A stretch of DNA of 55,858 nt from Chloroflexota bacterium (GTDB lineage Bacteria > Chloroflexota > Anaerolineae > DUEN01): positions 1 to 55,858 of the forward strand of contig JAADGJ010000094.1 of the NCBI GenBank assembly GCA_013152435.1, read 5' to 3'. Every line of letters starts with the position of its first letter. Position 1 is the first letter of the stretch. The translations under genes were made by a program, and so were the position numbers. A model generated the notes under the pieces. It ran no database searches, had not been told where the DNA came from, and was given only the letters and a program-made list of their open reading frames with translations. Below are positions 17,986-26,634 of this stretch, piece by piece.

Positions 17986-19174
17986 GGATCGAAGTGTGAG
18001 GACCTATTTGCCAACGGCCGAGTTGGCGGTGCAGGGACGGGGGCGCCTGTCCGATCTATTGGATGACCTGGTCATCTACCGGCGATTGGAGCCGATGGAT
18101 CGGCGGTTGCCGTCGTTGCAGGAGGCGTGGCAGGAGATGGGGCTGCCGGATAGCCGGCTGCCGCGTAAGCTGGAGCGGACGTATGCTATCGCCGTCGCCT
18201 GGCTTTTGCAGCGCGCTCGGGAGCTGGAGACGCCCGGGCGGAAGATCCAGGAGCTGCTCTATCTGGGCGACACGGCCACGCTGGACAGTGCGGCCTTTCG
18301 CAATCTGCTCGACGTCTCCGGGTGGCCGGGATGGGCGTTCATCGCCTCTGAGCGGATGGATGAGCCGCCCAAGATCGAGCATCGGGAGGATGGGGTGACG
18401 CTGGCCAATCGCTGGGCGGCCATCGCCGAATGGCTCCGCTGGCTGGTGGAGGAGCAGGATGTCCGCCTGGATGCCGGCACAGCCGTGGTGGTGGATATCG
18501 ACAAGACCGCCCTGGGCGGGCGTGGGCGAAACTCCACCCCCATCGATCAGGCGCGTATGGAGGGGGTCGAGCGGGTCGTGGCGCAGATCCTGGGGGCCCG
18601 CTTCGATCGGGACACGTTCCAGGAGGCCTATCAGGAGCTGAATCAATCACGCTATCATCCCTTCACGGCGGACAATCAGGATTACCTGGCTTATACCTGC
18701 CTCATCATTGGGGCGGGCCTGTGCACCCTGGAGGAGTTGAAGGATGATATCTCCCGGGGGTGCATGGTCGACTTCGATCAGTTCATCCGGTGGGTGGACG
18801 CCAGGCTCTGCCGGACGGACGATATCGGGTTGATCGATATCCACCGGGCGGTGTATGCCCGCTTCCAGGCGGGGGACCCGACGCCGTTCAAGACCTTCCG
18901 CCGCCAGGAGTACCTGGCGACGGTGGAGCGCATGGGGCACCTGCCGGATGATGTGCCCGTGGAGCGGCGCTTGCAGGAGGAGATCTGCCTGACCGGCGAG
19001 GTCATGGCGGTTCTGCGCTGGCTGAAGGAGCGGGACGTGGTGATGCTGGCGTTGTCCGATAAGCCCGACGAGGCCTCCATACCGACGCCGGATCAGGCGG
19101 CTGAGGGGTTCTTGCCCCTTCATCGTGTGCCTACTCATGTGGTAGGCCAGCCCATTGAGGATTGGCTCCCCTGA
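17978..19174 (+). CDS. HAD-like protein of unknown function
   Basis: 398 residues. A HAD motif I is clear (VVVDIDKTALGG, Asp173/Asp175/Thr177) and a likely motif II follows at LALSDKPDEAS (Ser360). About 180 residues lie between them, a very large cap, and some 170 residues precede motif I. The usual C-terminal acidic pair (motif IV) is not evident, so activity may be altered. Its ATG overlaps asd. Lying between amino-acid genes and a DUF1015/glyA pair, a small-metabolite phosphatase such as a phosphoserine phosphatase is a possibility. I do not recognise a characterised family. Confidence 0.7.
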   Translation: MSEDRSVRTYLPTAELAVQGRGRLSDLLDDLVIYRRLEPMDRRLPSLQEAWQEMGLPDSRLPRKLERTYAIAVAWLLQRARELETPGRKIQELLYLGDTATLDSAAFRNLLDVSGWPGWAFIASERMDEPPKIEHREDGVTLANRWAAIAEWLRWLVEEQDVRLDAGTAVVVDIDKTALGGRGRNSTPIDQARMEGVERVVAQILGARFDRDTFQEAYQELNQSRYHPFTADNQDYLAYTCLIIGAGLCTLEELKDDISRGCMVDFDQFIRWVDARLCRTDDIGLIDIHRAVYARFQAGDPTPFKTFRRQEYLATVERMGHLPDDVPVERRLQEEICLTGEVMAVLRWLKERDVVMLALSDKPDEASIPTPDQAAEGFLPLHRVPTHVVGQPIEDWLP

Positions 19175-19211
19175 ACCGGAGTTCTTATCTCGTGGTTGGG
19201 AGGAACAAACC

Positions 19212-20516
19212 ATGGTCGAGTTGCGCCCGCTACGCGGCTGGCGCTTCGCGATATCGGATGTGGAGCATTTAGCCTCTCGTCTGGCCCCTCCTTATGATGT
19301 CATCACGCCGGAGCGGCGGAGAGAGCTGGAGCAACTGCACCCGTACAATATCGTGCACATTGATCTACCGAGGGATACGGAGGAGGAGGATCGATACACC
19401 CGGGCGGCCAGGCTGCTGAGGGAGTGGCAACGGGAAGGTGTGCTTGTCCAGGAGCCGAAACCCGTGTTGTATGTGCTCGAGCAGCGCTTTCGGCTCCCCA
19501 CCGGACAGCGGCTCACGCGCGTGGGCCTGATCGGGCGCCTGCGGTTGGTGCCCTGGGGCGCGGGCGTGTTGCCCCATGAGCGCACGTTCCCGCAGGCCAG
19601 GGCGGATCGGCTGGCGTTGCTCGCTGCCACCCGGGCGCACTTCAATCCCATCTTCATGTTGTACAGCGATCCCATGGGGGAGGTCATGGCCCCCCTGTTG
19701 GACGCCCGGTCGGAGATCCCCGTCGCCGTGGCGGGAGAGGCCGGCTCGGAGGAGATCGTCCATCGCCTGTGGGCGGTAGATGACCCGGACGCCATCGCGG
19801 CCGCATGCTCGGCCATGGCGTCGCGCTCGCTGTACGTGGCGGACGGACACCATCGGTATGAGACGGCGCTGGCGTATCAGCGCCAGCAGGAGGAGCGCAA
19901 CGGCGCGTCGCCGGATGCTCCTTACAACTACACGTTGATCTACGCGGCCGCGATGGAGGATCCCGGCGTCACCATTCTGCCCACGCATCGCTGTCTTCAC
20001 GATCTCCCTGATTTCGATGCGGATCGTCTGCTGAAGGCGCTGGAGCGGCACTTCGAGATCACGTACTGCGTGCCCGAGGTCGAGCTGTTGGGGGAGTTGC
20101 ACAAGGCGTCGGCCCGGGATCGGGCCTTCGGGCTGGTGCTGGCCGGGCGGCCGGGTGGCTATCTCTTGCGCATGCGCCCCAACGCGCTGACGCTGACGAC
20201 GCTTTTGGCGCGTGATCACCCGGCCGTGGCCGATCTGGACGTGGCGGTGTTGCAATCGCTGGTGCTGAGCCCGATCCTGGGGATCGGCCCGGAGGGCGAG
20301 GAGCAGCGCCCGTTCGTCGATTTCGAGCCCCGCGCGCAGTCGGCGATCTCGGGGGTGCGCTCTGGGCGTTACCAGGCGGCCTTCCTGGTCATGCCCACGC
20401 GCTTGAGCCAGCTGCGCGCCGTGGCCGACGCGGGCCAGGTGGCCCCTCCCAAGGCCACTTACTTCTTCCCGAAGCTGCCTTCCGGGTTGGTGATTTACGA
20501 TCTGGAGCATACATGA
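19212..20516 (+). CDS. DUF1015 family protein (ParB/Srx-like, putative serine kinase)
   Basis: 434 residues from the ATG at 19212, which has GGGAGG six bases upstream. It starts VELRPLRGWRF and has APPYDVITPE, then the family signature ADGHHRYETALAYQ (Asp211-His213-His214-Arg215), and a C-terminal part ending FPKLPSGLVIYDL. DUF1015 proteins often neighbour serine-pathway genes. Their DGHHR motif resembles that of SerK/SbnI free-serine kinases with a ParB/sulfiredoxin fold. The serine-kinase role is inference. glyA follows. Confidence 0.82.
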   Translation: MVELRPLRGWRFAISDVEHLASRLAPPYDVITPERRRELEQLHPYNIVHIDLPRDTEEEDRYTRAARLLREWQREGVLVQEPKPVLYVLEQRFRLPTGQRLTRVGLIGRLRLVPWGAGVLPHERTFPQARADRLALLAATRAHFNPIFMLYSDPMGEVMAPLLDARSEIPVAVAGEAGSEEIVHRLWAVDDPDAIAAACSAMASRSLYVADGHHRYETALAYQRQQEERNGASPDAPYNYTLIYAAAMEDPGVTILPTHRCLHDLPDFDADRLLKALERHFEITYCVPEVELLGELHKASARDRAFGLVLAGRPGGYLLRMRPNALTLTTLLARDHPAVADLDVAVLQSLVLSPILGIGPEGEEQRPFVDFEPRAQSAISGVRSGRYQAAFLVMPTRLSQLRAVADAGQVAPPKATYFFPKLPSGLVIYDLEHT

Positions 20517-20653
20517 GGCGATCTGGAGATCGCTGATCTGCTCGCCGTTTCGCATCGCGTCGCTGGGATGCGAATGTGCGTGTCGGGATGCTGCGTAGGT
20601 AACACATATTTGGGGGCCTTTGGTGAGACCCCGTGTCTAAGGAGATAATCGTG

Positions 20654-21964
20654 ATGGAGTATCCCACTTCGTCTGCGCAGGCGATCGCCTCTGTGGGATT
20701 CCAGCCGTGGACCGAGATGCCGGATCCACGGGAGGTTTTGCGCTCGAGCGATCCCGAGGTGTTTGAGGCGATCGAGAACGAGCGCCGTCGCCAGCTGAAT
20801 GGCATCGAGTTGATTGCCAGCGAGAACTATGTGAGCCCGGCTGTACTCGCCGCGATGGGGTCGGTGCTGACGAATAAGTACGCCGAAGGGCTCCCTGGCA
20901 AGCGTTACTACGGCGGTTGCGAGTTCGTGGATGTCGTCGAGCGGCTGGCGATCGATCGTGCCTGTCGGCTCTTCGGTGCGGAGCACGCCAACGTGCAGCC
21001 ACATTCCGGGGCCCAGGCCAATATGGCGGCTTACCTGGCGCTGCTGGAGCCGGGCGATACCGTGCTGGCGATGAAGCTGGATCACGGCGGTCATCTGACC
21101 CACGGCTTCCGACTGAACGCGTCCGGGCAGCTTTATCACTTCGTGCACTACGGCGTGCATCGGGAGACGGAGCGCATCGATTACGATGAGGTGGCCCGGC
21201 TGGCCGAGGAGCATCGCCCCAAGCTCATCGTCGCCGGGGCGAGCGCTTATCCGCGAATCATCGACTTTCCCCGCCTGCGAGAGATCGCCGATTCGGTGGG
21301 GGCCCGTTTGATGGTGGACATGGCCCACATCGCCGGGCTGGTGGCGGTGGGGTTGCACCCCTCACCGATCCCGTACGCCGATGTGGTGACCACTACCACC
21401 CATAAGACGTTGCGGGGGCCGCGCGGCGGCATGATCCTGTGCACGGCGGAGCTGGCCAAGAGCATCGATCGTGCCGTGTTCCCGGGCATCCAGGGCGGGC
21501 CGCTGGAGCACGTCATCGCGGCCAAAGCGGTGGCCTTGGGCGAGGCGCTGCGTCCCGAGTTTCGGGCGTATCAGCAGGCCGTGCTGGATAACATGCAGGC
21601 CCTGGCCGATGAGCTGAGGGCGCAAGGGCTGCGCTTGGTCTCCGGCGGCACGGATAATCACCTGGCTTTGGTAGACCTGTCCCCGGTCGATGTAACCGGC
21701 AAGCAGGCCGAGTCCACGCTGGATCGGGTGGGCATCCACACCAACAAGAACATGATCCCGTACGATCCACGGCCGCCTCTGGTGGCCAGCGGGCTGCGGG
21801 TGGGCTCTCCGGCGTGCACGACTCGGGGGTTCGGCGTCGAGGAGTTCCGTCAGGTCGGGCGGTTGATCGGCGAGGTCGTGCATCATATCGACGATCCGGC
21901 GGTCCTCGATCGCGTGGCGGAGGAGGTCCGTTCGCTGGCCCAGCGCTTCCCCGTGCCCGCCTGA
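20654..21964 (+). CDS. glyA: Serine hydroxymethyltransferase
   Basis: 436 residues from ATG 20654 (a GTG at 20651 is the alternative; AAGGAG lies 6-9 bases before). A PLP enzyme that interconverts serine and glycine with tetrahydrofolate. [37 protein letters not shown], the [10 protein letters not shown] block and the PLP Lys251 in [14 protein letters not shown] are all intact. The N-terminal extension (about 25 residues before the family core) is slightly long. It may be transcribed separately, since about 135 bases separate it from the DUF1015 gene. Confidence 0.96.
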   Translation: MEYPTSSAQAIASVGFQPWTEMPDPREVLRSSDPEVFEAIENERRRQLNGIELIASENYVSPAVLAAMGSVLTNKYAEGLPGKRYYGGCEFVDVVERLAIDRACRLFGAEHANVQPHSGAQANMAAYLALLEPGDTVLAMKLDHGGHLTHGFRLNASGQLYHFVHYGVHRETERIDYDEVARLAEEHRPKLIVAGASAYPRIIDFPRLREIADSVGARLMVDMAHIAGLVAVGLHPSPIPYADVVTTTTHKTLRGPRGGMILCTAELAKSIDRAVFPGIQGGPLEHVIAAKAVALGEALRPEFRAYQQAVLDNMQALADELRAQGLRLVSGGTDNHLALVDLSPVDVTGKQAESTLDRVGIHTNKNMIPYDPRPPLVASGLRVGSPACTTRGFGVEEFRQVGRLIGEVVHHIDDPAVLDRVAEEVRSLAQRFPVPA

Positions 21965-21990
21965 TCGCGCCGTCACCACCTGCCATTGAG

Positions 21991-22020
21991 CCCCCTTCTC
22001 CCGAGCCCGGGAGAGGGGGG
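21991..22020. repeat. Stable C-rich/G-rich hairpin repeat
   Basis: A 13-bp stem (21991-22003 with 22008-22020, one wobble) with loop AGCC, followed by a G-rich tail. It sits 26 bases after glyA and may end its transcript. The form (CCCCTTCTCCCG, loop, CGGGAG) resembles dispersed repeats of other Chloroflexota genomes, as I recall. Confidence 0.6.
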
Positions 22021-22155
22021 GCTGGGGGATAAGGGCCGTTTTCCCTCGGTTGACGATCAGGGAGATGGCTTGCGTCGGGCGACACGCGGGGCGTTCCCAT
22101 CTCTCGGTTTCCATCGCTGACTGTTGGAAAAGCCTTGACCATCCCGGCGGCGCGT

Positions 22156-22184
22156 TTGTCAATTGGGGGAGACCTGAGTATAAT
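22156..22184 (+). promoter_or_regulatory. Promoter of tRNA-Val
   Basis: TTGTCA (22156-22161), 17 bases, perfect TATAAT (22179-22184), ending 13 bases before the mature tRNA 5' end. Confidence 0.85.
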
Positions 22185-22197
22185 AGAGGCGAGATGT

Positions 22198-22274
<77 letters not shown>

Positions 22275-22280
22275 GGACAA

Positions 22281-22300
22281 GCCCGGCGAGATCGTCGGGC
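22281..22300 (+). terminator. Hairpin after tRNA-Val
   Basis: GCCCGGCG pairs with CGTCGGGC (one G-U), loop AGAT, followed by CTCATTTATA. A weak terminator; read-through into the T-box leader is possible. Confidence 0.5.
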
Positions 22301-22304
22301 CTCA

Positions 22305-22548
22305 TTTATACGGAAAGCGTTGATCGGGACGAGTACACGGGAAGCTGGCGTCAGAGAGGGAAGGTCGTCGGCTGAGAGCCTTCCCCGCAGAGCCCCGTGG
22401 AAAACCCCCCGAGAGCGGTTCCCTGAAATCGTGAGAGAGTAGGGGAGCCCGGGTGGCGCCGTTACCCGCCTGAGAGGGATCGCCCCGGTGGCGATCTGAA
22501 ATTGGGTGGAACCGCGAGGACCCCTCGCCCCAAGGGCGGGGGGTTTTG
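22305..22548 (+). promoter_or_regulatory. T-box leader (threonyl-tRNA responsive) with terminator
   Basis: The T-box core GGTGGAACCGCG (22505-22516) precedes an intrinsic terminator (CCCCTCGCC/GGCGGGGGG at 22521-22544, then TTTTG). Upstream a stem I region starts near GATCGGGACGAGTA. A Thr codon ACC at 22404-22406, next to GGAAA, is the likely specifier. Uncharged tRNA-Thr should pair with the core and block termination, raising thrS. Confidence 0.93.
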
Positions 22549-22623
22549 TTCGTGGAGGAGTTCTTAATCATGGGCTTTCGGTGAGGACGATCGCCGGCGC
22601 CCAGTTCCTAAAGGAGATGGGAC

Positions 22624-24420
22624 ATGGCTGGGAAGAAGGGGAATCATCGAGAGCAGGATGAGTTCTTGTATAAGCTGCGTCATTCCACCGCACATGTGAT
22701 GGCTGGCGTCGTGCTGGAGATGTTCCCGGAGGGAAAGATCGCCATCGGCCCTCCCATCGAGAATGGGTTCTACTACGACTTCGATCTGCCGCGTTCGCTC
22801 ACGCCGGAGGATCTGGTGGAGATCGAGGACCGAATGCGGAAGGTGATCGAGGCCGATTATCCATTTGAGCGGCGCGTGATCTCTCCCGAGGAGGCGCGCG
22901 CGTTGTTCCGCGACCAGCCGTATAAGCTGGAGCTGATCGAGGATATCCTGGAGTCGGGCACGGACGAGTATGGCGAGAAGGCGGATGGTAATACGGAACT
23001 GACCACCTATCGCCATGATGGCTTTGAGGACCTTTGCCGTGGCCCGCATTTGGAACGCACGGGGCAGATTCCCAAGGATGGGTTCAAGCTGCTGAACGTG
23101 GCGGGTGCCTACTGGCGTGGCGACGAGCGGCGCCCCATGCTCCAGCGCATCTACGGCACGGTCTGGCCCAGCAAGGAGGAGCTGGATCGGTACCTGGCCT
23201 GGCTGGAGGAGGTGGAGCGACGGGATCACCGCCGGTTGGGCCGGGAGCTGGATCTCTTCTCCATCCACCCGGACCTGGGGGGCGGCCTGGTGCTGTGGCA
23301 TCCTAAGGGGGGCATGATTCGCAAGGTGGCCGAGGACTTCTGCCGGGCGGAACATGAGAAGGCCGGGTACGACTTCGTGTACTCCCCGCATATCGGGCGC
23401 AGCAAGCTATGGCAGACCAGCGGTCACCTCGAGTTCTTCCGAGAGAACATGTACGCGCCCATTGAGATCGATGGGCAGGAGTACTACCTGAAGCCCATGA
23501 ACTGCCCCTTCCATATCCTGATCTACAAGAGTCAGCTGCGCTCCTATCGGGATCTGCCGCTGCGGTTCGCCGAGTGGGGGACGGTATATCGCTATGAGCG
23601 GGGCGGTGTTCTGCACGGCCTGCTGCGCGTGCGAGGCTTCACCCAGGATGATGCCCACATCTTCTGCCGCCCGGACCAGATGCCGGAGGAGATCGACCGG
23701 GTGTTGAACTTCTGCCTGCATATCCTGCGCTCCTTCGGGTTCACGGAGTTCAACGCCTATCTTTCCACCCGGCCGGAGAAGGCGGTGGGGGCGCCCGAGC
23801 AGTGGCGGGACGCCGAGGCCGCGTTGGAGAGGGCGTTGGAGCAGGCGGGTATCCCGTTCGAGATCGACGAGGGCGGTGGCGCCTTCTATGGGCCCAAGAT
23901 CGATCTGAAGATCAACGACGCGATCGGCCGTGAATGGCAGCTCAGCACCATCCAGTTCGACTTCAACCTGCCTGAGCGGTTTGACATGACCTTCATCGGG
24001 GAGGATGGGAAGGAACACCGGCCGTACATGATCCATCGGGCGCTGCTGGGCTCCATGGAGCGGTTCTTCGGCGTATTGATCGAGCACTACGGCGGCGCCT
24101 TCCCCGTGTGGCTGGCGCCGGTCCAGGCCCAGCTGATCCCCATCGCCGACCGCCATGTGGCGTACGCCGATCAGGTCGCGGAGCGGCTGCGAGCTGCGGG
24201 GATCCGGGTCCAGGTGAACCGGTCCACGGAGCGGATGCAGGCCAAGATCCGTGATGCCCAGCTGCAGAAGATCCCCTATATGCTGATCGTCGGCGATCGT
24301 GAGATGAAGGCCGGTGCGGTGGCCGTGCGCCTCCGCACCGGTGAGGATAAGGGGGCCATGGCGGTGGAGGACTTTCTGGACATGGCACAGCGGGTCATTC
24401 AGGAGAAGGCGCTGTTGTAG
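22624..24420 (+). CDS. thrS: Threonyl-tRNA synthetase (lacks TGS domain)
   Basis: 598 residues. Charges tRNA-Thr. The protein begins almost directly with the editing domain (RHSTAHVMA, His20/His24; later DLCRGPH), so the N-terminal TGS domain of about 60 residues found in E. coli ThrRS is missing. The catalytic class II core follows (MNCPFH with the zinc Cys, YRYERGGVLHGLLRVRGFTQDDAHIF), then the anticodon-binding domain (WLAPVQAQLIPIADRH). A strong AAGGAGATG ribosome site fixes the start. It lies under the T-box leader. Confidence 0.96.
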   Translation: MAGKKGNHREQDEFLYKLRHSTAHVMAGVVLEMFPEGKIAIGPPIENGFYYDFDLPRSLTPEDLVEIEDRMRKVIEADYPFERRVISPEEARALFRDQPYKLELIEDILESGTDEYGEKADGNTELTTYRHDGFEDLCRGPHLERTGQIPKDGFKLLNVAGAYWRGDERRPMLQRIYGTVWPSKEELDRYLAWLEEVERRDHRRLGRELDLFSIHPDLGGGLVLWHPKGGMIRKVAEDFCRAEHEKAGYDFVYSPHIGRSKLWQTSGHLEFFRENMYAPIEIDGQEYYLKPMNCPFHILIYKSQLRSYRDLPLRFAEWGTVYRYERGGVLHGLLRVRGFTQDDAHIFCRPDQMPEEIDRVLNFCLHILRSFGFTEFNAYLSTRPEKAVGAPEQWRDAEAALERALEQAGIPFEIDEGGGAFYGPKIDLKINDAIGREWQLSTIQFDFNLPERFDMTFIGEDGKEHRPYMIHRALLGSMERFFGVLIEHYGGAFPVWLAPVQAQLIPIADRHVAYADQVAERLRAAGIRVQVNRSTERMQAKIRDAQLQKIPYMLIVGDREMKAGAVAVRLRTGEDKGAMAVEDFLDMAQRVIQEKALL

Positions 24421-24478
24421 AGGGGCGCTCGTAAGTCCCTTTTCCACTTCTCATGTTTCCGTGTGATGCTATCGACAT

Positions 24479-24507
24479 TTGACAGTCGAGCCGTTATCTG
24501 TTATAGT
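24479..24507 (+). promoter_or_regulatory. Promoter of the infC-rpmI-rplT operon
   Basis: TTGACA (24479-24484), 17 bases, TATAGT (24502-24507). The inverted repeat CAATTC-GA-GAATTG (24510-24523) lies at the likely start point. Confidence 0.85.
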
Positions 24508-24589
24508 CTCAATTCGAGAATTGGGGTGCTTTTTCCTTTCGGCATCGGCGATTCATTCAGCTCTGAAACACACGGAAGGGTAGGTACAG

Positions 24590-25111
24590 ATTAGCACCAG
24601 AACGACGCGAGTCAATGAGGAAATCCGTGCCCGTGAGGTACGGGTGATCGACGAGAACGGGCAACAGTTGGGCATCATGCCGACGCGAGAGGCCCTCGCG
24701 ATGGCACAGGAACGTGGCCTGGATCTCGTCGAGGTTGCGCCGAACGCGACGCCGCCCGTCTGCCGCATGCTCGACTTTGGCAAGTATCAGTACGAGCGCG
24801 CCAAGCGAGCGCGAGAGGCCAGACGGGCGCAGAAGCGGATCGAGATCAAGGAGATCCGCCTACGGCCGAAGACGGGTGAGCATGACATCGCCTACAAGCT
24901 GCGGGATGCTCGCCGGTTCCTTCAGAGCGGCGCGAAGGTGAAAGTCCGGGTGCGATTTCGCGGTCGCGAGATCACCCATTTGGACGTCGGTCGTGAGCTG
25001 CTAGATCGCATCGCGGAGGAGTTGTCGGATATCGCCGTGATCGAGCAGCGGCCCAGCTTGGATGGGCGGAGCCTTCTGATGGTCCTGGCGCCTAGTCAGA
25101 GTCAGAAGTGA
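24590..25111 (+). CDS. infC: Translation initiation factor IF-3, AUU start codon
   Basis: 173-174 residues when started at ATT 24590: (M)STRTTRVNEEIRAREVRVIDENGQQLG. This is the conserved IF-3 N-terminus; a later GTG at 24644 would delete it. An in-frame TAG at 24581 excludes longer forms, and no ATG, GTG or TTG occurs between it and 24643. AAGGG lies about ten bases upstream. IF-3 prevents subunit joining and rejects non-standard start codons, and the rare AUU start is the basis of its self-limitation in E. coli. The C-terminal domain (KRIEIKEIRLRPKTGEHD) is complete. Confidence 0.95.
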   Translation: MSTRTTRVNEEIRAREVRVIDENGQQLGIMPTREALAMAQERGLDLVEVAPNATPPVCRMLDFGKYQYERAKRAREARRAQKRIEIKEIRLRPKTGEHDIAYKLRDARRFLQSGAKVKVRVRFRGREITHLDVGRELLDRIAEELSDIAVIEQRPSLDGRSLLMVLAPSQSQK

Positions 25112-25140
25112 CGCTGACGGCGGCCGTGACTGCCAAACGC

Positions 25141-25170
25141 CAGGGGGCCTGACGCAGGTCCCCTGTTTTT
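25141..25170 (+). terminator. Strong terminator/attenuator between infC and rpmI
   Basis: An 11-bp stem (25141-25151 with 25155-25165, one G-U), loop ACG, then TTTTT. It sits inside the infC-rpmI-rplT operon, where leader control by L20 is known in other bacteria. Confidence 0.88.
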
Positions 25171-25186
25171 CTGAGGGGGAATGGAC

Positions 25187-25399
25187 ATGCCGAAGATCAA
25201 GACGCACAAGGCGACAGCGAAGAGGTTTCGACTCTCCGGTAGTGGAAAGCTGCTTCGCATGAAGCAGGGGAAGGGGCACCTGCGCCGCAAGAAGCCGCGG
25301 CGGGTCAGGGCCATGTACGATGACACGATCACCGTCGAGCATGCTGGCGTTCGACGCCGCGTCGTCCGACTGGCGCCGTACTTGAAGAAGCATCGATAA
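25187..25399 (+). CDS. rpmI: 50S ribosomal protein L35
   Basis: 70 residues from the second ATG ([24 protein letters not shown]), the canonical L35 N-terminus. The ATG at 25181 would add only Met-Asp. GAGGGGGA gives good spacing to 25187. Very basic, with the KKPRRVR segment. It sits between the attenuator and rplT in the usual infC-rpmI-rplT order. Confidence 0.95.
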   Translation: MPKIKTHKATAKRFRLSGSGKLLRMKQGKGHLRRKKPRRVRAMYDDTITVEHAGVRRRVVRLAPYLKKHR

Positions 25400-25426
25400 A
25401 GCACGAATGGGAGCCGAGGGGTAACG

Positions 25427-25786
25427 ATGACGAGAGTGAAGGGTGGCGTGGTGACGCGACGTCGCCACAAGAAGGTGTTGAAGCAGACCAAGGGCCAATT
25501 CGGCGCGCGCCATCGGGTGTTCCGTCGTGCAAACGAGGCTTTGCTCCACTCCCTTGAGTATGCCACTCGGGATCGGCGCAATCGCAAGCGGGACTTCCGC
25601 CGGTTGTGGATCACGCGGATCAACGCGGCCGCTCGTCAGAACGGGCTGTCCTACAGCCAGTTCATCTATGGATTGCGGCAGGCCAGCGTGGCGTTGGATC
25701 GCAAGATCCTGGCGGACTTGGCTGTGCATGACGATCAGGCCTTCGCCAAGGTAGCCGAGGTGGCCAAGGCGGCTTTGTCGTCCTGA
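25427..25786 (+). CDS. rplT: 50S ribosomal protein L20
   Basis: 119 residues. [69 protein letters not shown] is typical L20. It binds 23S rRNA early in assembly and in several bacteria represses its own operon. An RNA methyltransferase gene begins two bases after its stop. Confidence 0.96.
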   Translation: MTRVKGGVVTRRRHKKVLKQTKGQFGARHRVFRRANEALLHSLEYATRDRRNRKRDFRRLWITRINAAARQNGLSYSQFIYGLRQASVALDRKILADLAVHDDQAFAKVAEVAKAALSS

Positions 25787-25788
25787 GG

Positions 25789-26574
25789 ATGATCACCAGC
25801 CTCGCCAACGAGAAGGTGAAATATGTTCGCTCCCTGAAGCGCCGCCGTGTGCGTTATCGGGAGGGGCGTTTCTTTGTCGAAGGCGTGCGCCTGGTCAAAG
25901 ACGCGTGGGAAGCGGGGATAACCCCCGCTTTCGTCTTTTATGAGCCCGATTTGATGGATCGGCCAGAGGTGCGGACGCTGCTCTCGGCGATGCAGGCGGC
26001 CGGCGTGCCGTGTCTGGCGGTGTCGGACCGTGTGCTGAGAGCCGTCAGCGACACGGTGACGCCGCAGGGGATCGTGGCCGTGCTGCCCATGCCGGAGATG
26101 CGGCCTCCTGCACGCTCGGACCTGGTGTTGATCCTGGATGGCGTGCGAGATCCCGGAAACCTGGGGGCTATCCTGCGCGTGGCGGCCGGCGCGGGCGTGG
26201 GACAGGTGTGGATGGCGCCGGGCACCGCCGACCCGTTCAGCCCGAAGGTCGTGCGGGCGGGGATGGGGGCCCACTTCCGGCTATCGCTGGCCTGGGGGAC
26301 CTGGGAGCACATCCGGCGTGCCGTGGAGGGATACCGGGTCTGGCTGGCGGACGCCTCCGGCGAGCGGCTGTACGACGAGGTGGACTGGTCCCTGCCCAGC
26401 GCCCTGATCATGGGCGGTGAGGCGGCCGGCGCCGGCGAGGAGGCCAGGCGGCTGGCTGTGGGGCGTGTGCGCATCCCGCTGGCCGACGGCGTGGAGTCGT
26501 TGAACGTGGCCGTGGCGACTGGCGTGATCCTGTTTGAGGCGGTGCGCCAGCGGCGTCACCGCCGAACGGTTTGA
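25789..26574 (+). CDS. TrmH/SpoU family RNA 2'-O-methyltransferase
   Basis: 261 residues. An N-terminal substrate-binding domain (ITSLANEKVKYVRSLKRRRVRYREGRFFVEGVRLVKDA) precedes the knotted SPOUT domain. Motif 1 is LDGVRDPGNLGAILR, motif 2 MGGEAAGA, motif 3 IPLADGVESLNVAVATGVILFE. This is the YsgA/TsnR-like group that methylates 23S rRNA; the exact target is unknown. The ATG lies two bases after rplT, so it is translationally coupled to the ribosomal operon. Confidence 0.92.
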   Translation: MITSLANEKVKYVRSLKRRRVRYREGRFFVEGVRLVKDAWEAGITPAFVFYEPDLMDRPEVRTLLSAMQAAGVPCLAVSDRVLRAVSDTVTPQGIVAVLPMPEMRPPARSDLVLILDGVRDPGNLGAILRVAAGAGVGQVWMAPGTADPFSPKVVRAGMGAHFRLSLAWGTWEHIRRAVEGYRVWLADASGERLYDEVDWSLPSALIMGGEAAGAGEEARRLAVGRVRIPLADGVESLNVAVATGVILFEAVRQRRHRRTV

Positions 26575-26599
26575 CGGGGCCTGGGCCGTGGGTTACAAT
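26571..26599 (+). promoter_or_regulatory. Promoter of the SAM hydrolase gene
   Basis: TTGACG (26571-26576), 17 bases, TACAAT (26594-26599) in the context GTTACAATG. The -35 overlaps the stop codon of the preceding gene. Confidence 0.75.
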
Positions 26600-26634
26600 G
26601 ACGACTGCGAACGAGGATATACGGGGGGAGATCT

